This document shows, piece by piece, positions 34,348 through 44,900 of a stretch of 64,000 nt of DNA (positions are counted from its first letter, which is position 1; each line of letters begins with the position of its first letter). The notes under the pieces are model-generated. The model was not told where the DNA came from. It searched no databases and was given only the letters and a program-made list of their open reading frames with translations. This DNA is from Streptomyces sp. 840.1. GTDB taxonomy: Bacteria > Actinomycetota > Actinomycetes > Streptomycetales > Streptomycetaceae. The DNA lies in assembly GCF_003751445.1 (NCBI RefSeq), contig NZ_RJUU01000003.1:186001-250000 (forward strand), read 5' to 3'. Both the position numbers and the translations under genes were made by a program.

Positions 34348-34763
34348 CGTCGTCCTTCCAATTTGTGAACCGTTACGCCTTCTACGAGGCATGTGCGACG
34401 GCCACAGAGCCTGCCAGCGCCAGGTGAGACGATTGCCGGAGCATAGCTTACCGAGTCACACGAGCCCCAAGTTGGGCCCGTCATGCGGTGCTGCGGTCGA
34501 GTGTGCCCGTCGGGGCCTCCCGCAGGGCATGGCCCGGACGGGGCCCGAGCGCCGGCAAGCCCGTCCGTCACTCCGTGCGAAGCCCCGTCGAACCCGGCGG
34601 GCCTGTGGTGCGCACGTACTAGGACGCGCGAGCGACCGCTCCGGTTGCACCAGAACAGGACAGGGTCGCGGCACGATGACCGGCGGGGCGCCGGAGGGAA
34701 GTGTGGGAAGCGCGCACATCACGCGCATTCCCCTTGCCTCTCGGTGTCTGGAGTGATCAACAG
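34348..34763. other. Divergent intergenic region, no gene seen
   Basis: 415 bases between the TagF-like operon and the MMPL exporter. It must hold both promoters. I see no clear operator, hairpin or small gene; frames here lack ribosome sites and known motifs. Confidence 0.5.
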
Positions 34764-36998
34764 GTGGCAACAACCCTTTACAGGATCGGACGGTGGGCCT
34801 TCCGGCGGCGCCGGCTCGTGGCCGGGCTCTGGCTGAGCGCCCTGGTGCTGGCCGGGGTCGCGGCCGCCGTGGCGCCGGCCGGGCAGGAGGAGGACCTCTC
34901 CATGCCCGGGACCGAGTCACAGAAGGCGTTCGACCTGCTGGACGAGCGCTTTCCGCAGAACAGTTCCCAGGGTGCCGAGGCCCGTCTGGTCTTCCGGGCC
35001 CCGGACGGGCAGCGGGTGACGGCCGGGGAGAACAGGGCAGCCGTCGAGGCCGCGCTCGGCTCCCTGGACGGCGGCGGTCAGATCGCGTCGGCCACCGACC
35101 CCTTCGAGAGCGGCGCCGTCAGCGAGGACAACGCCATCGCGTACTCCACGGTCGCCTATACCGCGGACGCCGCCGACCTGACCGCCGCCGCGAAGGGCGC
35201 CCTGCGGGACGCCGTCGGCCAGGCACGCGAGGCGGGGCTGACCGTGGAGACCGGCGGCTCGGCCCTGGACTCGGAGGAGGAGCCGGGCGGCACGACGGAG
35301 ATCATCGGCGTGGCGGTGGCCGCGGTGGTACTGGCCCTCGCCCTCGGGTCACTCGCCACGGCCGGGCTGTCGCTGCTGACCGCCTTCGTGGGCGTGGCCA
35401 TCGCCTTCGGCCTGGTCTCCGCGCTGGCCGTGCCGCTGGGCCTGACCTCCACCGTCGCGATCCTGGCGCTGATGCTGGGGCTGGCGGTCGGCATCGACTA
35501 CGCGCTCTTCATCACCTCCCGATTCCGCGACGAACGCGCCCGTGGCGCCGAGCCGGAGGAAGCCGCGGGCCTGGCGGTGGGCACGGCCGGATCCGCCGTC
35601 GTCTTCGCCGGGGCGACCGTCTTCATCGCCCTGGCCGGACTGGGGGTCGTCGGGATCCCCGAGCTGACCAGGATGGGGATGGGCGGCGCGGGCGCCGTGG
35701 CCCTCGCCGTGCTCGTCGCACTGACCCTGGTGCCCGCGCTGTTCGGTTTCCTCGGCCGGCGCGTGCTGCCGCGCGCCGGCCGCAGGGCGCTGCGGCCAGG
35801 AGGCGGCCGCCGCCCGGTGGCCGACGCGGCCGGGAAGCCGGGGCTCGGCACCCGCTGGGCGCGGTTCGTGCTGCGCCGGCCGGTCCCCGTACTGGTGGTC
35901 GCCGGACTCGGTCTCGGCGCCGTCGCCCTGCCGGTGCTGGGCCTCGAACTCGGGCTGCCCGGGGACGAGTCGAAGTCGGTGCGAACCACCGAGCGCCGCG
36001 CCTACGACCTGCTGTCGGAAGGCTTCGGCCCAGGCTTCAACGGCCCGCTGACCGTGGTCGTGGACACCTCCGGGTCCCAGGACACCCGGGCCACCACGGA
36101 CCGGGTGATCAGGACCGTAAGGGCGGTGGACGAAGTCGCGTCGGTCGGTGATCCGGTCCTCAGCGAGAACGCGGACACGGCCGTCCTCACCGTCGTACCC
36201 CGGACCGCGCCCAACAGCGACGAGACCAAGGACCTGGTGCACGCGATCCGGGGCGCGGTCTCCGGCGCCGGGGCCGATACGGACGCCCGCGTCCTGGTGA
36301 CGGGCGCCACCGCGCTGAACATCGACATCTCCGAAGCCATGTCCGACGCCCTCGTCCCCTACCTCGCCGTGGTGATCGGCCTGGCGGTGCTCCTGCTCCT
36401 CGTCGTCTTCCGCTCCGTCCTGGTTCCGGTCAAGGCCGCGCTCGGATTCCTGCTGTCGGTGGGCGCCGCGCTCGGTGTGCTCGTCGCCGTCTTCCAGTGG
36501 GGCTGGGGCGCGGACCTGATCGGCATCGAGCAGACCGGTCCGGTCATGTCCCTGATGCCGATCCTGGTCATCGGGATCGTGTTCGGCCTCGCCATGGACT
36601 ACGAGGTCTTCCTCCTCAGCCGGATGCGCGAGGCCCACGTCCACGGCGCGTCCCCCGGCGAGGCGATCGTCAACGGCTTCCGGCACAGCGGGCGTGTGGT
36701 GGCCGCCGCGGCGGTCATCATGATCAGCGTGTTCGCCGGATTCATCGGAATGAGCAGCCCGACCATCCAGACCATGGGGGTCGGCCTGGCCGCCGCCGTT
36801 CTGTTCGACGCCTTCGTGGTGCGGCTGGCGATCGTGCCCGCCGTGCTGGCCCTGCTCGGCCACCGGGCCTGGTGGCTGCCCCGTATCCTGAGCCGCGTGC
36901 TGCCGAATGTGGACATCGAGGGTGAGGCACTGAACGGGCACGCACCGGCATCCGGGGACGCGCCGATGGGGCGGCGGCTTCCCGTCGGCCGGGGTTGA
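34764..36998 (+). CDS. MMPL-family (RND) transporter
   Basis: 744 residues, about 12 membrane segments in two halves, each with a large external loop after the first segment. Motifs include TAGLSLLTAFVGVAIAFGLV, GLAVGIDYALFITSRFRDE (first GxxxDY motif) and FGLAMDYEVFLLSRMREAH (second), the proton-relay regions of MMPL proteins such as mycobacterial MmpL3 and Streptomyces ActII-ORF3-like exporters. Start GTG at 34764 precedes ATTLYRIGRWAFRRRRL, the usual N-terminus. It probably moves a lipid or hydrophobic product across the membrane. The two-component genes follow within eight bases. Confidence 0.9.
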   Translation: MATTLYRIGRWAFRRRRLVAGLWLSALVLAGVAAAVAPAGQEEDLSMPGTESQKAFDLLDERFPQNSSQGAEARLVFRAPDGQRVTAGENRAAVEAALGSLDGGGQIASATDPFESGAVSEDNAIAYSTVAYTADAADLTAAAKGALRDAVGQAREAGLTVETGGSALDSEEEPGGTTEIIGVAVAAVVLALALGSLATAGLSLLTAFVGVAIAFGLVSALAVPLGLTSTVAILALMLGLAVGIDYALFITSRFRDERARGAEPEEAAGLAVGTAGSAVVFAGATVFIALAGLGVVGIPELTRMGMGGAGAVALAVLVALTLVPALFGFLGRRVLPRAGRRALRPGGGRRPVADAAGKPGLGTRWARFVLRRPVPVLVVAGLGLGAVALPVLGLELGLPGDESKSVRTTERRAYDLLSEGFGPGFNGPLTVVVDTSGSQDTRATTDRVIRTVRAVDEVASVGDPVLSENADTAVLTVVPRTAPNSDETKDLVHAIRGAVSGAGADTDARVLVTGATALNIDISEAMSDALVPYLAVVIGLAVLLLLVVFRSVLVPVKAALGFLLSVGAALGVLVAVFQWGWGADLIGIEQTGPVMSLMPILVIGIVFGLAMDYEVFLLSRMREAHVHGASPGEAIVNGFRHSGRVVAAAAVIMISVFAGFIGMSSPTIQTMGVGLAAAVLFDAFVVRLAIVPAVLALLGHRAWWLPRILSRVLPNVDIEGEALNGHAPASGDAPMGRRLPVGRG

Positions 36999-37005
36999 GG
37001 CGGCC

Positions 37006-38349
37006 ATGACGGGTACGGGTGGCGATGGCCCGCGACCGCGCGGCGCGTGGTGGCGGGAGGGGGCGATCGCGGCGACCGCGTTCACGCTCTGTCTGCTCGG
37101 TGGCGTGGTGCGGGTCGACGACACGTTCGCGGCGCCGCCTGCCGCCGCCTATGTGATCGCCGCGGTGTCCTGTGCGGCGCTGGCGGTACGGCACCGGGCG
37201 CCGCTCGCGGCGCTGGCAGCCACCACCGCGAGCGGCGTACTGGTCCCGCTCCTGGGTCTGCTGCTCAGTCCGCCGATCGTGGCCCCCGCGGTGATCACCG
37301 CGTACTCCTACTCGCTCACCGCGCGCTCCGAACGGCGCGCGGTGGGCGCGGTGTCACTCGCCTCGCTGGTGCTGCTGGCCGCCGCCACCCCCTTGTCCGG
37401 CGGGCTCTCGTGGCAGGACGCGAGCAGGATGGCCTCGGTGGCGGTGTCCGTGTCGGTGGCCGGCGTGCTCGGCCACTCGGTGCGGAACCGGCGGGCCTAC
37501 CTGGCCGCCGTGGAGGAGCGGGCGCTGCGGGCCGAGGAGAGCCGGGACAGCGAGGCGCGCCGGCGCGTGGCCGAGGAGCGGGTGCGCATCGCCCGGGAGC
37601 TGCACGACCTGGTGGCGCACCAGATCACCCTGGCCAACGCGCAGGCCACGGTCGCCGCCCACCTCTTCGACACCCGCCCGGAACAGACCCGCAAGAGCCT
37701 GGGGGAACTCGTCGGGACCACCGGCCAGGCCCTTGACGAGCTACGGGCCACGGTCGGTCTGCTGCGCCAGTCCGGGGACGCGGCCGCGCCCGCCGAACCC
37801 GCGCCCGGACTGTCCCGGCTGCCCGCCCTCCTGGAGTCCTTCCGCCGCGCCGGTCTGGAGGTGTCGGTGCACCAGGAGGGCCGGGCCCGGCCGCTGCCGC
37901 CCGGTGTCGGCCTCACCGCGTTCCGCATCGTCCAGGAGGCCCTGACCAACGTGACCAAACACGCCGGGACCGGCCGCGCCCGGGTACGCCTCGACTGGAG
38001 CCGCGAACGCGTGACCATCACCGTCGCCGACGACGGAGGGGACGCCCGCACGGCGCCGGCCGCCCGGCCCGGCCGGTCCGCAGCGGCGGGCCCACCGGAT
38101 CCGCCGGACCGGCGACCGCCCGGATACGGTCTGATCGGGATGCGTGAACGTGTCACCGCTGTCGGCGGACACCTCTCCGCGGGCGGGCGCCCGGAGGGCG
38201 GCTTCACCGTCTGCGCCCAGCTGCCCATCGCGTCCGGCAGGGGCGCGACGCGGCCGGCCGACGGGGCGAGCAGCGGCGAGGGGCGAACGGCTGACGGAGC
38301 GATGGACGACGGACGGACGGACGACGGAAGGGCCTGGGACACACCGTGA
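37006..38349 (+). CDS. NarL-type sensor histidine kinase
   Basis: 447 residues. Four or five N-terminal membrane segments with little outside the membrane, then a coiled linker and the HisKA_3 motif ERVRIARELHDLVAHQ with His200. The ATPase domain has FRIVQEALTNVTKHAG (N box), ITVADDGGD and GYGLIGMRERV. A 40-residue low-complexity tail rich in Asp, Gly and Arg follows. It should sense a membrane or lipid signal and phosphorylate the response regulator, whose GTG overlaps its stop. Probably controls the MMPL exporter. Confidence 0.9.
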   Translation: MTGTGGDGPRPRGAWWREGAIAATAFTLCLLGGVVRVDDTFAAPPAAAYVIAAVSCAALAVRHRAPLAALAATTASGVLVPLLGLLLSPPIVAPAVITAYSYSLTARSERRAVGAVSLASLVLLAAATPLSGGLSWQDASRMASVAVSVSVAGVLGHSVRNRRAYLAAVEERALRAEESRDSEARRRVAEERVRIARELHDLVAHQITLANAQATVAAHLFDTRPEQTRKSLGELVGTTGQALDELRATVGLLRQSGDAAAPAEPAPGLSRLPALLESFRRAGLEVSVHQEGRARPLPPGVGLTAFRIVQEALTNVTKHAGTGRARVRLDWSRERVTITVADDGGDARTAPAARPGRSAAAGPPDPPDRRPPGYGLIGMRERVTAVGGHLSAGGRPEGGFTVCAQLPIASGRGATRPADGASSGEGRTADGAMDDGRTDDGRAWDTP

Positions 38350-39032
38350 CGCTCCGAGTGCTGCTCGCCGACGATCAGGCCCTGCTGCGCGAGGCCTTCC
38401 GGCTGCTGCTCGACAGTGCCGACGACATCACCGTGGTCGGCGAGGCCGCCGACGGCCGGGAGGCCGTGCGGCTCACCCGGGAACTGCGCCCGGACGTGAT
38501 GGTCATGGACATCCGGATGCCCGAGGTGGACGGTCTCACCGCCACGTCGGAGATCTGCGCGGACCCGGAACTGCGGGCCAGCCGCATCCTGGTCCTCACC
38601 ACGTACGAGACCGACGAGTACGTCGCCCAGGCGCTGCGCGCGGGGGCGGGTGGCTTCATAGGCAAGGGCATCGGTGCCGATGACCTGCTGGACGCCGTGC
38701 GTACGATCGCCTCGGGCGACACGCTCCTGTCCCCCGCCGCGACCCGTTCCCTGGTCGCCCGGTTCCTGGCGACCCCGGACGAACCCGAGCCGCACCACCC
38801 CGAACAGCTCGCCGCGCTCACCCCGCGCGAACGCGAGATGGTGGCCCTGGTGGCGACCGGCCTGTCCAATCAGGAGATCGCGGAGCGGACTTTCCTCAGC
38901 CCCTTCACCGTCCGCGCCCATGTGCAGCGCGCCATGACGAAGCTGGAGGCCCGCGACCGGGCGCAGCTCGTCGTCATCGCCTACCGGACCGGCCTGGCCC
39001 ACGCCTCTCCCGGCCCCGACAGCCTCCCGTAA
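38346..39032 (+). CDS. NarL/FixJ-family response regulator
   Basis: 228 residues. Receiver domain with acidic pair at 9-10, phospho-acceptor Asp55 (VMVMDIRMPEVDG), Thr (VLTTYETDEYV) and Lys in AGGFIGKG. C-terminal LuxR helix-turn-helix at about 155-215 (LTPREREMVALVATGLSNQE, VRAHVQRAMTKL). Partner of the kinase immediately upstream. Confidence 0.92.
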   Translation: MTLRVLLADDQALLREAFRLLLDSADDITVVGEAADGREAVRLTRELRPDVMVMDIRMPEVDGLTATSEICADPELRASRILVLTTYETDEYVAQALRAGAGGFIGKGIGADDLLDAVRTIASGDTLLSPAATRSLVARFLATPDEPEPHHPEQLAALTPREREMVALVATGLSNQEIAERTFLSPFTVRAHVQRAMTKLEARDRAQLVVIAYRTGLAHASPGPDSLP

Positions 39033-39202
39033 CCCGCCCCCTTGGCCCTTGCCGAGTGGCGCGCCTTCGGCGTGCCCGCTCAGCCGCTCGTCGCGGCCCA
39101 CGGTGACCACGCTCCGCGACGAGGCAGGAGTGAAGTGTCACCAGCACGCGGTCCGGCAGGTGGTTCGCCCATGTCCCGAAACCACTGACGAAGAGGATGC
39201 CC

Positions 39203-40597
39203 ATGTCCGAAATCCTGGTTGCCCCGGCCCGTATCGGAAGGCGGCCGACAGGCGCGCTCGGTGTCCTGGCACTCGCCCTCGGCGCCCTGCAGTCCGTGGT
39301 GGAGCCCGCACTCCCGCTGCTGCAACGGGAGTTGCAAGTCAGCCCGGCCGAGGGGGCGTTGGTCGCCAATACGTTACTCGTCACCGGCGCGGTCATCACG
39401 CCCGTCGCGGGCCGGCTCGGTGACCGCTACGGCGGAAAGCGGGTACTGGTCCGGCTGATGGCCGTGGTGGCGGCCGGGGGTCTGCTGGCGAGCCTGGCGC
39501 CGAATCTGCCGGTCCTGCTGCTCGGTCAGGTACTGCAGGGAGTCATGGTGGGCGCGCTGCCCCTGTCGTTCGTCCTGGTGCGCGAGCGCCTCCCGGCGGG
39601 CCGGTCCCAGGTGGCGATCGGGCTGGTCGTCGCTCTGTTCACCGGCGGCGGCATGCTGGGAACGCCGGCGGCCGGTCCGATCGCGGAAAGCCTGTCCTGG
39701 CAGTGGATGTTCGCGCTGCCGACGGCCGTGATCATCGCGGCCACCCTGGCCGTGGCCCGGCTGATGCCGCACGATCCGCCGGTCCGCCCGGAGCACGGGA
39801 TCGACTGGCCCGGGGTGGTGCTGCTGAGCGCCACGCTCCTCGCGTTCATGCTCGGGCTCGTGACGATGACGAGCGCCGGCCTGCCGCCCCTCGCGGTCGG
39901 CGCGACGACCGTCGTCGTGGCCGCCCTCGCGACCGGATGGGTGGCCGTCGAGCGCCGGGCGGCCGCACCGATGGTGGATCTGCGCATGCTGGCGAAGCCC
40001 GCCATGTGGAGCTCGTGCGTGCTCACCTTCGTCGTCGCCGCCGGTTCCGGGATCGTGCTCCTGCTGCTCCCGCAGTTGTTCTCGCAGCCGTCCGAGGGCT
40101 ACGGATTCGGGGCCGGCACCACCGAGATCGGGCTGTTCCTGATGCCCGGCGCCATCGCCGGGGCGGTGAGCGATTCCGTGGGCGGGCTCGCGGCGCGGCG
40201 CTTCGGTTCGCGTGCCGTCGTCGTCGTGGGCGCCCTCGTCACGGCTGCCACCATGATCACCCTGGCGTCGCTGCACACGGCGGTGTGGCAGCTCGTCCTC
40301 GCGAAGGTGCTGACCGCGTTCGCCGCGGGCATCGGGACCACGGCGTTGCTCGCGGGGGCCGCCACCGCCGTCGACAGCGGCGACACCGGCATCGCCACCG
40401 GGCTGCTCGTGGTGACGCGTGTGATCGGCGTCGCTGTGGGGGCGCAGGCGGGCGGCGCGGTACTCGCCGCCGGAGCCGACCCGATGACGGGCCGGCCGGC
40501 CGAATCGGCGTTCGTCACGGGTTTCGCCGTCGCCGGCTTCGTAGCCGCACTGTCACTGCTCGTTGTCCGCATGACGAAGAACGGAGCCCAGGCGTGA
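39203..40597 (+). CDS. MFS transporter with a TTA codon
   Basis: 464 residues, about 14 membrane segments. Motif A is GRLGDRYGGKRVLV; LFTGGGMLGTPAAGPIAESL resembles motif C of drug antiporters. Residue 58 is encoded by TTA (39374-39376), the rare leucine codon read only by the bldA tRNA, so translation may be limited to late growth. GAAGAGG lies six bases before the ATG at 39203. Its stop overlaps the GTG of the FAD monooxygenase (GTGA). Probably exports the substrate or product of that enzyme. Confidence 0.85.
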   Translation: MSEILVAPARIGRRPTGALGVLALALGALQSVVEPALPLLQRELQVSPAEGALVANTLLVTGAVITPVAGRLGDRYGGKRVLVRLMAVVAAGGLLASLAPNLPVLLLGQVLQGVMVGALPLSFVLVRERLPAGRSQVAIGLVVALFTGGGMLGTPAAGPIAESLSWQWMFALPTAVIIAATLAVARLMPHDPPVRPEHGIDWPGVVLLSATLLAFMLGLVTMTSAGLPPLAVGATTVVVAALATGWVAVERRAAAPMVDLRMLAKPAMWSSCVLTFVVAAGSGIVLLLLPQLFSQPSEGYGFGAGTTEIGLFLMPGAIAGAVSDSVGGLAARRFGSRAVVVVGALVTAATMITLASLHTAVWQLVLAKVLTAFAAGIGTTALLAGAATAVDSGDTGIATGLLVVTRVIGVAVGAQAGGAVLAAGADPMTGRPAESAFVTGFAVAGFVAALSLLVVRMTKNGAQA

Positions 40598-41934
40598 CAC
40601 CCAACGGTCTGCCCACCGACGTGAACAGCACCGCGAGGCGCGGCGTCCTGATCTCCGGGGCCGGCATCTCCGGACCCGCGCTGGCGTACTGGCTGCACCG
40701 GTCAGGATTCGAGGTCACCGTGGTGGAGAAGGCAGAGGCGCCGCGCGGCGGCGGATATCCGATCGATATCCGCGGCACCGCCGTGGAGGCTGTCCGGCGG
40801 ATGGGAATACTTCCGCAATTACGGGAGGCGCACATCGGATCACGCCGTTGCACTTTCCTCGCAGCCGACGGCGGCGAAGTGGCCTCGGTCAAGCCGCATT
40901 CCATTGCCGGAGGTGCGGATGGACAGGATCTGGAAGTGCGGCGCGGGGATCTGACCGGCCTCCTCCACGCGAAAGTCCGTGACGACGTGGAATTCGTCTT
41001 CGGCGATTCCATCGACACCATCGACCAGGCGGGACGGGCGGCCGACATCACTTTCCGCAGTGGGCGTCAGCGCACGTTCGACCTGGTGGTCGGCGCCGAC
41101 GGCATGCACTCGAACACCCGGGAGTCCTTGTTCGGCCCCGAAGAACGGTTCCACCGCTACCTGGGGTACTGCTTCGCCATATTCACCGTGCCGAACACCT
41201 TCGGGCTTTCCCGCGAGCTCATGATGTGGAATTCCCCGGGGAGAGCGGCAGCCCTGTACGCCGTCGGGGACGAAGACGAACTGCACGCCTTCCTGAATTT
41301 CCACCGGCCGGAACCGCCGCTCGACGTGATCCGGAATCCCGACGCCCAACGGGACCTGGTCGCCGAGGCGTTCGCAGGTGCGGGATGGGAAGTGCCGGGC
41401 ATGGTCGACGCCATGCGCGACGCCGATGACCTGTTCTTCGACACGGCCGGTCAGATCCGTATGCCGCACTGGTCGAGCGGGCGCGTCGCGCTGGTCGGCG
41501 ACGCCGCGTACGCGCCCTCGTTCCTCACCGGGCAGGGCACGAGCCTCGCACTGGTCGGGGCCTACATGCTCTCCCACGCCCTGGCGGCCGACCGCGACCA
41601 CTCGGCGTCCCTCGCCGCCTACGAGCGCGGCCTACGCGGGTTCGTGGCCATGAATCAGGCCATGGCCGACAACGGCGCGGCCACGCTCTTCCCCGTCACG
41701 GCGCGGGCCCTGGAGCAGCGCGACACCATGCTGCGCGGCCTCGCCACCCTGCCTTCCGCGCCGGCCCGACCGGCCCACTCGGCCCTTGTCCTGCCCGATC
41801 CCGCCCCGTTCACGGCGCCGGACGCGTCCGGCGCCGTGAACGGGGCGGGGCGCGTCCGGCGCCGTGAACGGGGCGGGGCGCGAGAACCCTTGACTGCCAT
41901 CGAGCCGGGAGACAGGATGGCTCACAATCTTTGA
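40594..41934 (+). CDS. FAD-dependent aromatic monooxygenase with a TTA codon
   Basis: 446 residues. FAD-binding GAGISGPALAYWLHRSG with GxGxxG at 22-27, the DG motif (VVGADGMHSNTRESLFG) and the GD motif ALVGDAAYAPSFLTGQG with Asp303, as in PHBH-type hydroxylases (the tetracycline-degrading TetX group is similar). Residue 76 is encoded by TTA (40819-40821). Some parts use more A/T-ending codons than neighbours, hinting at recent acquisition. The last 35 residues are encoded by a palindrome and tandem repeat and are probably not part of the original protein. Confidence 0.85.
   Translation: MTPNGLPTDVNSTARRGVLISGAGISGPALAYWLHRSGFEVTVVEKAEAPRGGGYPIDIRGTAVEAVRRMGILPQLREAHIGSRRCTFLAADGGEVASVKPHSIAGGADGQDLEVRRGDLTGLLHAKVRDDVEFVFGDSIDTIDQAGRAADITFRSGRQRTFDLVVGADGMHSNTRESLFGPEERFHRYLGYCFAIFTVPNTFGLSRELMMWNSPGRAAALYAVGDEDELHAFLNFHRPEPPLDVIRNPDAQRDLVAEAFAGAGWEVPGMVDAMRDADDLFFDTAGQIRMPHWSSGRVALVGDAAYAPSFLTGQGTSLALVGAYMLSHALAADRDHSASLAAYERGLRGFVAMNQAMADNGAATLFPVTARALEQRDTMLRGLATLPSAPARPAHSALVLPDPAPFTAPDASGAVNGAGRVRRRERGGAREPLTAIEPGDRMAHNL
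41801..41878. repeat. 48-bp perfect palindrome with a duplicated arm
   Basis: 41801-41848 is a perfect palindrome of two 24-base arms meeting at GACG|CGTC. The 28-base block at 41823-41850 is then repeated exactly at 41851-41878. It looks like a terminator whose right arm was duplicated, now inside the coding frame of the monooxygenase. Confidence 0.85.
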
Positions 41935-41945
41935 CAACGTTGTCA
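41932..41945. promoter_or_regulatory. LacI-type operator
   Basis: Perfect 14-base palindrome TGACAACGTTGTCA, 16 bases before the ATG of the discoidin protein and overlapping the end of the monooxygenase gene. Shares its core with the site at 17590-17601. Confidence 0.65.
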
Positions 41946-41961
41946 CACGCGGAGACCACCC

Positions 41962-44900
41962 ATGCCAAGCAATCCGACCCGCTACGACAGGCGCAGGTTC
42001 CTCCAGCTTGCCGGTGTCACCAGCCTCCTGGCCGCAAGCCCGCTGCCCTTCGCAGGTGTGGCGGCAGCCTCCGGAACACCCGCTGCCACCACCGGCCACC
42101 ACCCCGTCGACACGCACCCCGGCAGCGTCGCGGACACCTACTTCCAGGTTCTGCTGACACACACCCGCTGGGCGGAGACGCAGTGGGACTCCGCCCTCGG
42201 CCACTACACGGCCAAGGACTTCGGTTTCGCGGTGGTGCTCGGCAACGCCGTACTGCTGACCCATGGGACATACGACTCCGAGCGCGCCGGCGTCTCCAAG
42301 GACGTCCTCCTTGCCCGCACGCTGGCCACCCTCAAGCACTTCGCCGCGTCCAACCGCCTGACAGGCGGCACGGAATGGGGGCGGACCCTGTTCTTCGACA
42401 CGACGTTCCAGCTGTACTTCGTGCTCGCGGCCAGGCTGCTCTGGGAACAGCTGGACTCCGCAACACGTAAGAACGTCGACACGATCGTCGCGGGACAGGC
42501 CCAGTACACCGCTTCGCTGGGCACCGATGACGACCCCGCCTCCGGCGACTGGACGCCCAACGGCCTCAAGGGCGGGCATGTCGGTGACACGAAGCTGGAG
42601 GAGATGGGCGTCTACGCCCAGTCCCTGGCTCCTGGCCTCGCCTGGGCCACCGCCGATCCCCGCCATGCCGACTGGGCGGCGGCGTTCGGCCGGTGGACCA
42701 GGAACGAGGCGGGGCTGCCCGCGGCGGACCTGGCCAATCCGGCCCTGGTCGACGGTGTGGCCGTGAGCGCCAATACCGCTACGAACCTGTACGACTCCTT
42801 CATCGTCGAGAACCACAACTCCTTCGGGCCGCACTACCAGGCGGAGTTGTGGCGTACGTCCGGCCGCAATGCCGCGCACTTCATCACCGCGGGGCAGCCC
42901 ATGCCTCAGGTGCTGACCGCACAGCCGAACGCGGCACCGCTGTGGCGCACGCTCCAGATGGTCATGAGCGACTCGGGCGAACCTCTGATGCCGATGGTGG
43001 CGGACCGCGAACACCTCTACGGGCGCGATGTGATTCCGCTGGCCTTCCTGGCGCAGGTGACCGGTGACCGTGCCGCCGCCTGGGCGGAAGCGGCCATGGC
43101 GGAGCGGCTATTGCCCTACCAGGCCTATGCCCCGGCCAACCGCCTCGCCAAGTTCTCGGGCGAGGCGAAGTACGAACCGGAGGCACGGGCCGAGATCGCC
43201 ATCAGCTATCTGCTGCACAGGTGGCGCGCGGCACACGGGGGCGTCGTCGCGCCGCTGTCCGGCCGGGAGTTCTTCGCGCGGGCCGAAGGAGTGAAGGACT
43301 TCGCCGAGGGGCCGGGCCTGGTGGTCCAGCAGACCTCGGCCGCCTGGGCGGCTTCGGTCAGCAAGCCGGGGTTCGTGAAGTTCGCGTGGCAACCGGCGCA
43401 CGACGACTGGCTGTTCGCCCTCAGTGGGAACACCCCGATGTTCCTGCCCTCCACCGGCGCGAAGGTCCAGGGTCGTTCGGTGACGACGTACCGGAAGATA
43501 CGCGACGGCCTCGACGCGACGGCCACGCTGCTCAGGCTCGACTCCGGTTTCGCAGGGTTCACCACCCTGCCCTCCGGCGCCGTCGTCTACGCCACCAGTG
43601 GCACGGCCGCCGGTGAGGGGCAGCTGCGGATCCACAACCTGACCATGCCGGGGCTGGCGGGCCTGGAGGGCAGCCGCACGTACACCGCGGCCGAGGGATC
43701 GGCGCGGGTCGATTCCGCGGACAGCGGCAACACCACGGCCGGACCGGGGCCGCGCGTCGACACGCTGGCACTCCCCCGGGCCTCCTTCCGGCACGTCCGG
43801 ATGCAGGGGATCCTCGGCCATCCGCAGTACGGATACTCCCTCTACACCTTCGCCGTCCGGGACGGCGCCGACGGCACCGACCTCGCCCTCGGCCGTGTCG
43901 CCACCGCTTCGTCGGCGGCGCCGGGCAGCGGGGCGGAACGTACGGTGGACGGCGACGGGGCGAGCCGCTGGGCCGTAGCGGTCGGCGAACGAAGCCGCCA
44001 GGACAGCTGGCTGAGCGTGGACCTCGGCACCGCCACCGCGTTCGATCACGTCACCCTGGTCTGGGAGTCCGCAGCCGCCTCCGCCTACCGGGTGCAGGGC
44101 TCCGACGACGGCGAGAACTGGACCGACCTGATCCGGTTCCCCGAGGCCGACCTCACCAGCCGCGGCGGCTGGCTCTCCGTGGACGGGAGGGCCGGGCTGG
44201 TGGTCAGGGATGCCGGCAATCCGCTGGCCGTCTACGGCGACGTGGTCGTGCTGTCGGACGGTCCGGCCGAGGCCCTGACCGTGGAGGGCCATCCGTCCGG
44301 CGATCCCGTCGAGGTGCGGGCGGCGGCGTCCCTGGACGCACCGCACGCCGCGAATCCCGCCGTCCGTGCCAGCACCGCCGGCGGCCACCTGAGTCTGTTC
44401 AACCTCTCGGCGGATCCCGTGACCACCGTGGTCGCCATTCCCCGGCAGGGCAGCGGCGTGCAGCTCTACGCCGGTACACAGACCGTGACCGCCACCGGTT
44501 CGGACTTCGCCGCCGAACTGGACAGCGCGACGGCGGCGGTAGTCCCGGCCCGCTTCACCCTGCGGCCGGCGGCGGGAAGGGCGGTCCCGGCGGGTATCCG
44601 GGCGGAGGTGATCGACGGCTCGACGCTGCGGCTGACCGGGCCCTCGTGCGAGCTGGTCGTCACCGCGAGCAACGGCCGGCGTGCGAAGGTGCGGCTGCGC
44701 CGGGGCAGGACCGTCAGGCTGTCGGTGCCGGGCACCGTCGCCCATCCGCTCGCCGATGCCGCGCTCGGCTGCGACACCTTCCCCAACGGCCCGTTCCCCA
44801 CCGGCATGTCGGACCCCGCGGCCGCGGTCGACGGCAGCTCGCGGACCTCGTGGACCCCGGGGTCGGACCGCGCACGGATGGTGGTGGACCTCGGGGCACC

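Noticed and set aside
41962..42990. Assigning the discoidin protein to polysaccharide lyase family 8
   Set aside because: Size and toroid-like start are suggestive, but I do not see the PL8 catalytic Asn-His-Tyr motif context clearly, so the family is left open.
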